The notes under the pieces: generated by a model
The model's database searches: none
What the model saw: the letters and a program-made list of their open reading frames with translations, nothing else
What the model was told of the DNA's origin: nothing
Translations under genes and position numbers: made by a program
Shown here: positions 54,054-64,000 of the stretch, piece by piece
Layout: the number at the start of each line of letters is the position of its first letter
Position numbering within the stretch: position 1 is the first letter of the stretch
Assembly (NCBI GenBank): GCA_900312665.1
Contig: ONZQ02000009.1
Span: 124,001 to 188,000, forward strand
DNA: 64,000 bases
Reading direction: 5' to 3'
DNA from: Cephalotrichum gorgonifer
Taxonomy: Eukaryota; Ascomycota; Sordariomycetes; Microascales; Microascaceae

Positions 54054-57000
54054 TTTGATCAAGAGGAAAGGAAATATGACGCAGGGTGGCCGAGTCCCCT
54101 TTGGTGTATTTTGCGGGGTACTGGAGAGGAGCACTGTTCGGTCCTGCCGTGTCTTGTTCGTGGGGGGTGATTGGTGATGGCGATGGCGACAAGGTCCAAA
54201 ATACTTGGTATGCACGGCCGAATGAAGGAGCTGTGAGAGGTACTTGGGCTTGTACTGGGTCTTGTGCTTGTAGCTCGGCGGTTAAAAAGACACCACCAAA
54301 ACGGGTATTCGGCTGGTGCTGGCTGCCAAGGCTGGACGTCTCCTCGGAGTTGGCAGTAGTCACAGGCGGCGGGCTCTCTAGTGTCGATGTATCCTCGTGG
54401 TGGCGTGGAAGGTCGAGAGTGGGTGTTGGGCGGCGGTGGTGAGTGGTGGGTGGTGGGTGGTTGATGGAGGAATTGCGGGCTTCCCTTTGGCTGCGCGTGG
54501 GGACGGGCAAATGGAGAGTCTTCTCGTAAACCCCCCCACCAAGATTAAGACGGATGGAGAGCTTGGCAAGAGTCGTTCTCAATGTCAGAGAGGCGATTGA
54601 CCAGAAAAAACGGCTTACAAACCCAGGTGGCTGTATTTCCCTCCCCCAGAAGAATAACCTGTCGAACTGGAGAGTGAATCGGCTAGTAGTTCTCAGTGAA
54701 GGAATTATTAGTGAAGTGGCGTTCTTCTTCTTCGGCTTCTTCGTTGGGGTGTGTGTTGGGGTTGCGCTTGTGGAGGCGTGAGGACAGGAACGCGGTTCAA
54801 GTCAAAGCCGAATTACTGAGTGGAGACTTGGGTGAAAGAGGGGTCCTTCCTAAAAGGAAAAAATGGCCTCGTCGGTGCGCACTGAGGCCGGAAGGGTGCC
54901 GGTCTGAGGTTTGAAACAACGAGAAACAAGAGGGTCCTGTTCGGGGCCTTTTATAGTCCTCTCTGTATGGTGCTGGGCTCCGAGTAAAAGAGACGACGAG
55001 GTCGAGACGTAGAATCTGAGCGGGCGCGTTGCGTGTGTGGGGAGGTGCCAAGGTGAGGTGGGTGGGTTGAGAGTTGAGTTGAGGTTTGGCGGGCTTTGCT
55101 GCTACGGTAAACAACAAGGGGAAGCCGCAATCGATCGCTCAGGAGGTCTAACGAGGGTTTTCATCGATTCGGCAAACTGCTTTGAAGCCAGACCTGTGTG
55201 GTGGTATAAACGTATTGGAGGTTGCGGGCTGGAACTCGGGCTGGAAACTGGAGCCGGAGTTTTGGAGCTGGCCGAGGGTCGGCGGTACTGTGTTGCCTTT
55301 GTGTTTGGCGTTGCGCTGGAGCACGGCGGGGGGGGGGGGCAAGAGGCTGCGCAAGGTTGAAAATCGATAGGCGGGCGCGGGTAGAAGCCGGGGAGTTGAA
55401 GGTCCACGATCTTCTTTCTGTTTGGTGATACGCCGAGGTCTCCTGGGGTGGGATTATACCGAGAACGATGAAAGATGACTTTAAAAAGACGAAACGGGGA
55501 AAAGGAAAATAGAGATTCCAAGAAGGGGGGGGAGAGGATCTAAGAATAGTCTGAGGGAAAAAAAACATGTATATGTATTATATGCACGACGGACCTAATA
55601 GACTCTCGAGGATGGAGAGCCAGACGAGGGTGGGCTCCGTAGTAGCATTTACGAGTACATACATCCCATTCCAATCACAGTAGCGGCTGTCACTAACATG
55701 GAAGCGGAAGTTGAAGGGGGGGGTGGTCGTCCCTCGAGTCTCCGGTGGCGGCAGGTTAATATCCTCGTGTGGGGGGATTGATTTCGCACGGTGTATATTA
55801 CGGGACACCGAGGGCGGTGTTACAGTGCAGACGAGCTGTTCGCAGGTCGCAGGGCACTTGATTATTACAGGTCGCGGGCCAATAAGACAAACTTTGACAC
55901 AGTAAATGTGCAGGGCCGATATGGTGGGGGGAAGGGAGGAAGGGAGGGGGGGGGGCGTGGGTGTGCGACCAGTACCCGCAGTACATGTAGTACATGGCCG
56001 CTCGTACTCAAAAGGGAGACCAGGACTGGGCAAGACGAGTACATGTACGCAGGACCGAGACGAATACCCATAGATTCCCTTGCATATATTCGCAAGACGG
56101 GCAAGGCTTGGCAGAGGATGTCAAGTACTTCTACTTTACTGCTCGTTCTCGTATGGAGTACGAGTACTCGCATGCCATGCCTATTGTCGCAGGACATGGA
56201 CACACGAGTAATCTCCGAGACTGGAAGTTGACGATCTTCCCTTTTCAACGACATCGTGGGACTACGTCGTGGCACAGCACAGCACAGCACAGCACAGCAC
56301 AGCACAAAGAAGAAGAAAGTGAGCCAGTAACACTGACAGCCCTGGCTCGACGGTCCGTCTCACAGGTCCGGTGCGGGAAAGGGGGGACGTCGGTGCGAGC
56401 GTGGCTTGTAGCTTTTTTTTGGGCTGTGCTGTCGCGGCCAGCCACGCGTATGTCTGCGACGACAGGGCGATCGCATGCATGGGGGTCTCGAGACGACGTC
56501 TCTCACCAACCCGCAGATAATGATTCTGTTGAACGACTTCTGAGACCGCCGAGTACGAGGACGCGCCAGCGGTCCCACGATGGGCTTCCAAGATTGGACG
56601 GCCAGGTGCGTCAGGGCGGGTAGGGGGGCCAAGAAGCCGGGATAGGAAGAATGCGAAGCCTCTTTCTGCTGGCTGTAAAAGCGCTCTCATTCACCGGACG
56701 TCCTTGTACGAGTACGTATGTGGTTACGTCCCACGCTGGTCGAATTGTAATAGCGAAGGACGGATAGAGTAGTGTAGATCCCATCTCCAAATCCATATCC
56801 CATGTGCGTGGGTGGTGGGGCCACGAGCCTGAATTGTCCATCTTTCACCAGGCCTGGAAAGACATTTCAGCCAGGGCCAAGGTCAGGGGGGCTTGGGGCT
56901 TGGGGCTTGGAGCTTTGGGGCTTGAGACCTGAGGCTTGGCACACCGTCGCTAGCATTGGTAATGATACAGGCTTCCCTGTTAGTGGCCAACAAATATCTC

Positions 57001-58000
57001 CAACAAACAAGCATCGTATGTCTGTTGAATGGGCTCGGCGAGATAGATCGCCACCTGGGTTGACTAATAACAACTCGTTGTCGTTTGCAACTTCATTCGT
57101 GATTGTATGTATTATATTATGCAGAGGAGAAAGTCAAATTAGAACCAGGGCAGCGCCAGTGCAATCTTTCACCTGTTGTTGTAGTTAGTAGCTAAGTACT
57201 TCCTCACAGCGACAAGCACTGTGTTTGTTCAACACCTCTAGATTGCAACTCCAGATCCATCCCCAGGTCTTGGCAACCACTCATCCCTCGCTCTCCTGGT
57301 CCATCCTGATCTGTGCTGTGCCGTGCTGTGCGATCTGGCGACGGACTGAAGTCTACATACTTTGTACAAGCAAAGTGTTGTAATATCACCCACACACACA
57401 CATACACACCCCCCCCCAGGCCGAATACGTGGGTCCTCCCGCCCGTTCCAAGGTACATATTAGGTTTCAAAGTGCTCTCGAAAAACATGAAACTGCGGGC
57501 GCGGGCCAATATATAAATTCGTAGTACAATTCGTCGCTTGGCTAACTCGAGAAGTGCAGCCTGATATTCGAAGCTCTTGGCGCTTGTTCACTCGTGATAC
57601 CCTTTTCTTCGGCACTTCTCAAGACAACAGTGGGGGAAGGAGCGAGTGGACGAGTTAGGGAGTGGCCCATGGTACGTTACTCCTCAGTACTTGCTAATAC
57701 TACGAGTACGTACAGGCCAGCAGCTGACGGACGGCGTTGGTTCGGCCTGGACGTCTTGGCACTCCCCCCAAGAGCCCGTCAGCTAATCGGAAGAACCTGA
57801 TGATGCGTTTCGGAGCAGGCGCCTAAGTAATACGTACTGCAATACTTTAGCACTGGTCAGGAACCAGAGGAAGGGACGGGACAGTGCGGGCTCGACGATT
57901 TGCGTGATTTTTTTGTTGGCATCCTTTTTTGGGGTTGTTTTGTTTCCTCATTAACATTGCCAGTATTACACCGTAAGATACGAGTAGTAATACTCGAAGA
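54054..58000. other. Kinase promoter/leader and gene-poor DNA
   Basis: No supported gene. From 54054 to 55570 the minus strand is pyrimidine-rich, as expected of the kinase promoter and leader. From 55600 on the DNA holds TACGAGTA copies at 55650, 56159, 56707, 57701 and 57979 and a (CAGCA)n run at 56272-56306. Open frames such as 55994-56623 (plus) have no domain-like sequence. Confidence 0.5.
56272..56306. repeat. (CAGCA)n pentamer repeat
   Basis: About seven perfect CAGCA (GCACA) units in gene-free DNA; an ordinary microsatellite. Confidence 0.9.
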
Positions 58001-58537
58001 GGCGGTACCCACACACATGGATGGGACACCTCCATTCTATCCTAAGTAGTAATAATATGCCCCTCCATACTCCATACCTGTAATCTGTAATCCAAGAAAT
58101 ACAAGTAATACAAGTCACCCCCACCGACCCACCCTTGGAGCTGTCAGGGAACGACCATGCTGCACATTTCCGCTTTCGAATGGATCCCTCCACCCATTAG
58201 TCGCGACTCGCTGCTGTTCCCATCATCATTGTGCAGCTCGAAGACCCATCCTAGTCCCCACTAGCCCACTAAATACCCACGCCGGGGATAGCTTAGCCCA
58301 CACCAGAAAATGAAGAGATGATTTCAATTCAGGCCAGGGTGGCACGCGCGCCAACGGCCAAACTCGGGAAGATGCGCCTCGCCGCTCTGGTGGGCGAGTT
58401 CACGCCGAAACAAGGGCTATCTTCACCTCGGTGATGGTGCCCCGAGCAAGGGGAGCAGTGGGGGGGAGGGAGGGGCCGGACTATCCGCTTTTCGATTCCA
58501 CCTGATAAGGTCGGAGAGAGAGTTGTATTACCTACTA

Positions 58538-58559
58538 GTACTCGTAAAGATACGAGTAC
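58538..58559. repeat. Perfect 9-bp inverted repeat with 4-nt loop
   Basis: GTACTCGTA, loop AAGA, then TACGAGTAC. The right arm continues as further ACGAGT copies to about 58566. It belongs to the dispersed TACTCGTA family described in the findings. Confidence 0.95.
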
Positions 58560-61500
58560 GAGTACGAGTTACGATGAAATAATGGCTTTGACCTCGACGA
58601 TGAGGAGAGAGCCTCGCCCAGACTCACAAATGCGGTGTGCCCGCCGCAGAAGCACTGCATCGCGGGAAAGGCAGGTCTAGGTTAGGGCTGCTTTTCAAAT
58701 TCTCCTGTCCCTTGTCTGGGAGGGCTGGCACCGGGCCAGCACTTTGGGGATTGGTGATTGGATTCGATCGGAAATGACGGCACTCACCCAGCGCCAGGTG
58801 TGGAGTGAAATCGGTATCCAGAGCCGATTCCACGCTCGGCTTGGACCACTGAGGGAACTGACTAGGGAGGCAGGGCCCTGGCCCCCCCTTGTCCTGTCAT
58901 GTAAGTTGCCGTCTCATCCTCAACCCCGGGCTCCCAGGCTGCTTTCGCTGCACGTTCGATGTACGAGTGCTTGGAAAAGGAGTGGACGAGGACGATCCTC
59001 TCCAACACATGGTTCTGGATCGGAACACATCGTGGGCGGCTCCGACAGGTTCATACTACAAGTACCGAGGTGCGTGCAAAAACAATACCTGCTACACAAG
59101 CATGATTGTGTAATTCTAAACCCTCTCCCTTCTCTTGCTCTCCGCGGAAGTGCTGGGTAACAGACGATGCGGTGACGTGACAACATCGCCAGGGATCGCA
59201 GCTGACAAGCATCAACTACAAGTACGATACTTGTACAAGCGCGTGTCAACTACTGCTCACCACCACCTTCGTGGGACCAGTGCGATGACGGAATCTTCCC
59301 AACGTCACGGGAGCCCGTAGGGCCGCGGAGCGACGGGTCGAGGCGAATGTTCTCGACGCCGTGGGGTTGGTGGGACTGCACCACCACCATGTTGCTTACT
59401 CTCCGTGTCTCCTACCAAGTATACAAATGGTACACGGGTGTCCCGTACTTGTATCTCGAGGGTTTAGTTTCCCCGATGTCCACCCAGCCAGCTCCTGCTC
59501 ATACGAGTAAGGACGGATGGCCACGCCAAACTTGGAAGCAAGTCGCAACCAATGCCTAGCCAGCGGCTTTCCTCCTCCCTAACTCCACTCGCACGAGGGG
59601 TATTATTAATAGTGTCCTTCCCCAGCGAATCGAGATGGAGACACAGGCCATGCTGACGAGATATCGAGATGCGAGTGTTGGCTATTACGTTCCGCCTGTC
59701 TCACGAGGGCGGCGCCCCGGAACATTCTCGAACCCATCTTCTCCCGAGCGAGCGCCGGGCCAAGCACTTTTCCGGGCTAAGTACTCGTAGTCGAGAACTA
59801 TGTATCAAAGTTGAGCGCGGCCTTGGCACCGAGGCCGTCTTCCGCAACCACGCACTACGTTCCTGTTGCTTTGTGCTCCGTTCACGATGATCCCTGCGGT
59901 TCAGGAAAGCCCAATAGCACGACGATCCACGTGAGGGCGGGGAGACAAAAAGCAAGGGAACGGCACCGGCAGATTCATTCCCCGCCAGCGTTGTTTCTAC
60001 ATTTTTCTTCCATGCCAGGTACCTCGGCTGCATTGTCGCTCTTGGAAACACACCAATGGGCATGCAGAAAGATGAGCGACTCGGGGGCGCTTCGGTGGGC
60101 GGCCACCCTCGGATCAGGAAGTAGTAAGAAAGAGTACAACGACGGAGTGTTATGCAGCGTGTCTTGCAGTCCGCAGGATTAATAAAATCTAGATCACATG
60201 AGTAAGTGGGGGTTCCCGTTCCTCCAGAGAAAAAAAAATGGCGAACAAGTTATGGGTACTCCCGTCGTCTCTCAATCGCTACATTATGTTCTTCCAATGT
60301 TCCCCGCCCTCCTCTCCCCGCTTCCGCTTCTCACCCTTGCTTTCCCCATGGGACATCGTGGAGTCCAGATCGCGCGAGCCAGCGAGTAAGAATACCAGCG
60401 CCCTCGCGCGCCTGCCCGCGAGTATTATTAGCTCTTTCCGTAGGAAGCATCCGTTCGCCCGCCACGATTTTGGGAGGCAGAAAAAGGCATAGGGTACTCG
60501 TAGTGCGGGGGGGACCTTCCGTCAGAGGGAGGCGAATATTATGTACAAGGTACTCTTATGGAGGGGTTGAGCTGGCCGAACCCCCACGCTCCTTCCTATT
60601 CCATCCGCATATGGGGTACGGAGCATCCGTACTACCACCTTGGCTCCTTCCACTCTCCGATTCGCTCTGCGCGAGTGGCTCGCTTGACGCTTGCATCAAT
60701 GCTGCAGCACCCAGACGTTTGGGGCCCGATGCATATGGATACTTGGCAGGGTTATTTTATTTCCGTCCAAGTACCCACATCGTATCATCTCGTACTCGCT
60801 CTCGCTCTCGCACGGGAATGGCCTGAGGCACTTTTACCCCACCAACGAAGAAAGAGAGTGTCCTTAGCCAAGAAAGGGCGGCAAACACTGCTCCCTCGCA
60901 CGAACTTCATGGATTAGATATCTACCCTCGCCGACGAGGCCCGGGAGGCGTACGCCGGCAGGACTAACCTCGGCGACGGGGGGAGACTGCCAAGCTCGGA
61001 GCGCTCGCCGGGCCCGTCCTGATGACGCCCTTCCCCGCCCTACCACACACTCACGGAGGACAGGACACGGACCACCGATTGGCGCTAACATGAATGGAAA
61101 GGTGAGCTGAGTTACGAATTGAGTGCGAGCACAAACACACGCGCCTCCCGCCCGTCTTCAGGGTCCCACGGGCGTCGATAGGAAACCCCGCGCGAGGTGT
61201 GTCCTGTGCCACAGCTCACAAGGGGACGCGGGGGGGGTAGTGCGGGCGCGGGCGCGTGATATGGTTTGCATGTCCCCAAGGCGGGATCGTCACTCCCCTC
61301 CCCTGCCAAGGCAGATTTCCGTGCTCCCCCGTGGTGTCCCGAGTATATCTCAGTGGCCAGAGCCGCAGGCACCTATTCGCGCTCACGGATAAGACGGGAT
61401 GGGACGGGATTGGGGGTGGGAGAAGGAGGGAGGGGCGCTAGGCATCACGACTCGAGGAAGGAGGAGGAAGAGGGGGGGAGGGATATGTTTCCTGGGTTCG

Positions 61501-62135
61501 TGATACAGCGCCGATCGCCAATTTATACTCCCAAAAAGATTTAAGCTTGTCCTCGTGGCTGCGAGGCGCCCTGCAAAAGATTCACATGTGCGTCCTGTCC
61601 GACGGGACTAACTGGCCAGCGGGGTGACAGGACGAGATGAAGCGAGACAGACAGCTTTTTTGGGATGCTTGGGTATTTGTCTCAAGGTGTCAGCGCCGCT
61701 GTATCCGCCATTGGCGCCCGCCGGCTGATGCTCGATCGGGAATTGGCCGTCGTCGTCGCCGCCGTCGCCGCCGACCACCCCTCAATGCTCGAGCAATGAG
61801 GTGGGTATTGGGCGGATGTCAGACCCAAACCCGCCACACCAGGGAACCAGGGAGGGAGTTAGCTTTTGGTGGGGGCGCCGTAAGACGTCACAGGCGTGCA
61901 TGTGGTATGTTTTACCCAAGTACCCGTAACACAACAGCGACAGGCCGCAACCTTTCTCGGGTGCGCGGCAAGCCCTGTGTTCCCGAAACATGGCGGGATC
62001 TTCGAAAAGTGCTGCCCCGCGCCGGATTTGGGGACGCTCCTTGAGGTGTCGAGGACCAGGGTCGAGCTGTTGGGTTGGTGAAGGGCAGATGATGAAGGAG
62101 GCACTTGTTCCACCTTCCCTCCCCTTCAACTCAAG

Positions 62136-62155
62136 CTCTCTCTCTCTCTCTCTCT
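62136..62155. repeat. (CT)n dinucleotide run
   Basis: About ten CT units, followed by CTTACTCTTACTCGTC, in gene-free DNA. Confidence 0.85.
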
Positions 62156-64000
62156 AAACTCTTACTCTTACTCGTCTTACTTAGACTCCCTCCCACCCCG
62201 CGCGCCGCCCCTCCCCCATTTCCCGCACAGTGCAGGAGCCGAGCCTGCCCGGCCACCCGCCATTTACTCGCAGAGGTGGGGCAGGACTCCAAACAATGAA
62301 CCATGAAGCATCGCTACGGGATCACCCTAGCGCTTATTGGGTAAAAACGGAAATTGGACCCCAAGGCCGTTGACATCATTCCAGCGGTGAGGTGAAAGAG
62401 CCTAAGAAGGAGCACCAGCCCGGAGACTCAATTGGTTCGTTTTGTTTACTCGTTCTTATATTATCCCTTTCTCTTCTATTTTTCGCCTTCGCGACTCGGA
62501 GGCAATTTTCTTTCCTATCAGAGAGCAACTTCCCCCCCCCCGTTTTTTTTTCCTCTCCCCCCACACTCCACTCGAGGAAGCAACATGGCGGGGGCTCTCG
62601 AACCATGTCGCTTCCCGTCTTGCGGCAAAATGGCGGCGCGGGGGGCAGGAAGACAGAAGGGGGGGACAGAGCGGGGGGGTTGTAGCTGTCCAAATCAAGG
62701 AGCATGCACTCCGCGTGGGAGACATCGAAGAACATCGCGTGACATCCTACCCCGTCCGGCACACAGAAAGAAAGTGATAAACTGTGAATTACAGATGCCA
62801 GAGAAAGCGGAGGAATCTCGCGTTCCACTGCGGACTGCGCACAGTCTTTAAAGTGCATGCATGCAACGTGTATTACATACACGTATGCGGGCTTTGTCTT
62901 CCCGCTTTTCAATACTTGTTACTCTCTGCTTCCGCTTGTCCACGCACTCTGGATAAGTAATACTAATAGTACCCCTTGCCTTTTGTCTTATTGAGACCGC
63001 CGCCCGCGCTGCCCTTGTGTCTCAACCCAGCCCGCCGGCTTGGAGGGCCCTCCAGAGAGGGTGAAAGGTTTATGCTTATTATAAGCAACGGGTAGTTTAA
63101 CAGAATACTTTGTTTTCAAGTTGCATAAGTCTATATTGACCGCGTTCATTACCCGTTCCGTGTCGAGCAAAGTACTCAGCAAGAGCACTCGAGTGTATAT
63201 ATATACATCTGTACGAGTAGGAGAGTTGAAGAGTATGAGCTGCGGCCGGGCTTTCCATGCCTTGATATCCGAGTGGCGCTCCGGCCCCCCTTCCTGCAGC
63301 ATCAACCACGGCAGCCACTCTTCCGTCCGCCCACAAAATGCCTCAGTCGGTACGGTACGGCAATGCGGTAAACGGTAATAGTTACGCGTGTTCCGTCCGA
63401 GACACATGGCCCGGGGCCTGCATACTCGTCTTATGCGCAGGGCGCCCCGAAACGGCTTCCTGCTGCGGAGTTTCCCGGGAGCGGGGTGTCGGAGTCGGGT
63501 CGGAGTCGGGGGTTTCAGCGCTCCAACCCGGGCGCGACACGTCTGGAGACGCACAGGCACGGACGGCGCAGAGACCACTCTCCGCCTCTCTCCGGCCTCC
63601 ATGCGAAACACACGCCGGGGTGGGGGTGCAGACGGGATGTTTCCACTGGGATTTCACTCTGGCCCCGGATTTCGGAGTACGTTTCCTGGACTCGAAACTG
63701 TGGCGTCGAGTCCATCGGGACCTCCCTCTTCCACCGGTGTGGATTCCAGACCCCGGACAGCCGGTCGGAGGGTCCTGCGACGGAGCATACAGGTAGGTCC
63801 GTCCGCTTCCTTTGAGGTGGTGTTGGTGGGGGGCGTCGTACAGCTTCGATACCCGACTTATGCCTCGCTGGGCGGCTGGGCGCCTTGATTCTTCCAGAGC
63901 TAGGTTGCTGCTAGAATACTACTCCCTATTTGCACGATCGCGCGTGGGAGCAGTTGCACCTGGCTCATGATGTAACCCGGAAGGCGTGCAGGCAAGCCCT

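Larger units (their letters stand above)
58001..64000. other. Gene-poor DNA at the right end of the window
   Basis: No gene recognised on either strand over 6 kb. It contains a hairpin at 58538-58559, TACGAGTA/TACTCGTA copies at 58551, 58557, 59502, 59782, 60495 and 63212, a (CT)n run at 62136-62155, and poly-C/poly-G runs near 62530 and 62640. GC-rich DNA at 63380-63890 gives several overlapping 100-166 codon frames, none domain-like. No transposon terminal repeats or reverse-transcriptase motifs were seen. Confidence 0.5.

Noticed and set aside
56272..56306. CAGCA repeat as a CRISPR-like or functional array
   Set aside because: Uninterrupted pentamers without spacers; a plain microsatellite in a eukaryotic genome.
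63388..63888. 166-codon plus frame near the right edge
   Set aside because: Three overlapping frames of similar size exist in the same GC-rich DNA, Arg/Gly/Ser-rich with no domain, as expected of chance frames at high GC.
1..64000. Biosynthetic gene cluster, transposon or toxin/defence system
   Set aside because: No polyketide synthase, NRPS, terpene synthase, P450, reverse transcriptase, transposase or NLR-like motifs were seen; the genes are unrelated housekeeping and regulatory genes.

Overview
The window reads as nuclear DNA of a filamentous ascomycete (Pezizomycotina, most likely a sordariomycete; this is inference from gene families and architecture, not a placement). Coding sequence is GC-rich. 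Genes are interrupted by short GT-AG introns, mostly 50-250 nt, many with a CTAAC-type branch site. Intergenic DNA is pyrimidine-rich with many homopolymers. There are no operons, Shine-Dalgarno sites, CRISPR arrays or insertion sequences.

Twelve protein-coding genes are supported. Left to right: a hybrid histidine kinase/response regulator (2022-6014, +); ARPC4 of the Arp2/3 complex (6918-7902, +); an 843-aa protein with a divergent RRM and an unrecognised C-terminal domain (10298-13184, +); the Sec14-like phosphatidylinositol transfer protein SFH5 (15437-16899, +); an ASH1-type SET histone methyltransferase (20730-23482, +); a small Cys-rich putative zinc-binding protein (26287-26505, -, tentative); a PFA5-type palmitoyltransferase (28798-30276, +); DNA polymerase eta (31090-33554, +); an RfeG-like fungal regulator with a prion-like tail (37437-38856, +); an importin-7/8 (Nmd5/Sxm1-type) karyopherin (42563-46821, +); the IMP 5'-nucleotidase ISN1 (47860-49890, +); and a HAL4/SAT4-like serine/threonine kinase (51191-54053, -). 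Exon structures were worked out by hand from splice sites and reading phase, and all join in frame.

The genes are unrelated housekeeping and regulatory functions: signalling, actin, lipid transfer, chromatin, protein lipidation, DNA damage tolerance, nuclear import, purine metabolism and ion homeostasis. There is no sign of a biosynthetic, toxin-antitoxin, viral-defence or transposon cluster. From 54.1 kb to the right edge (about 10 kb) I find no gene.

The strongest unexplained signal is a short dispersed motif, TACTCGTA/TACGAGTA. I count about 20 exact copies, all in noncoding DNA and concentrated in the gene-free right end, including one perfect 9-bp hairpin. Other points of interest are the unclassified RRM-like protein, the small Cys-rich gene with a 70-bp tandem duplication upstream, an ARPC4 gene whose first coding exon is only the ATG, and mirrored Lys/Glu-rich arms on SFH5. 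I did not find a convincing, wholly new multi-gene system.
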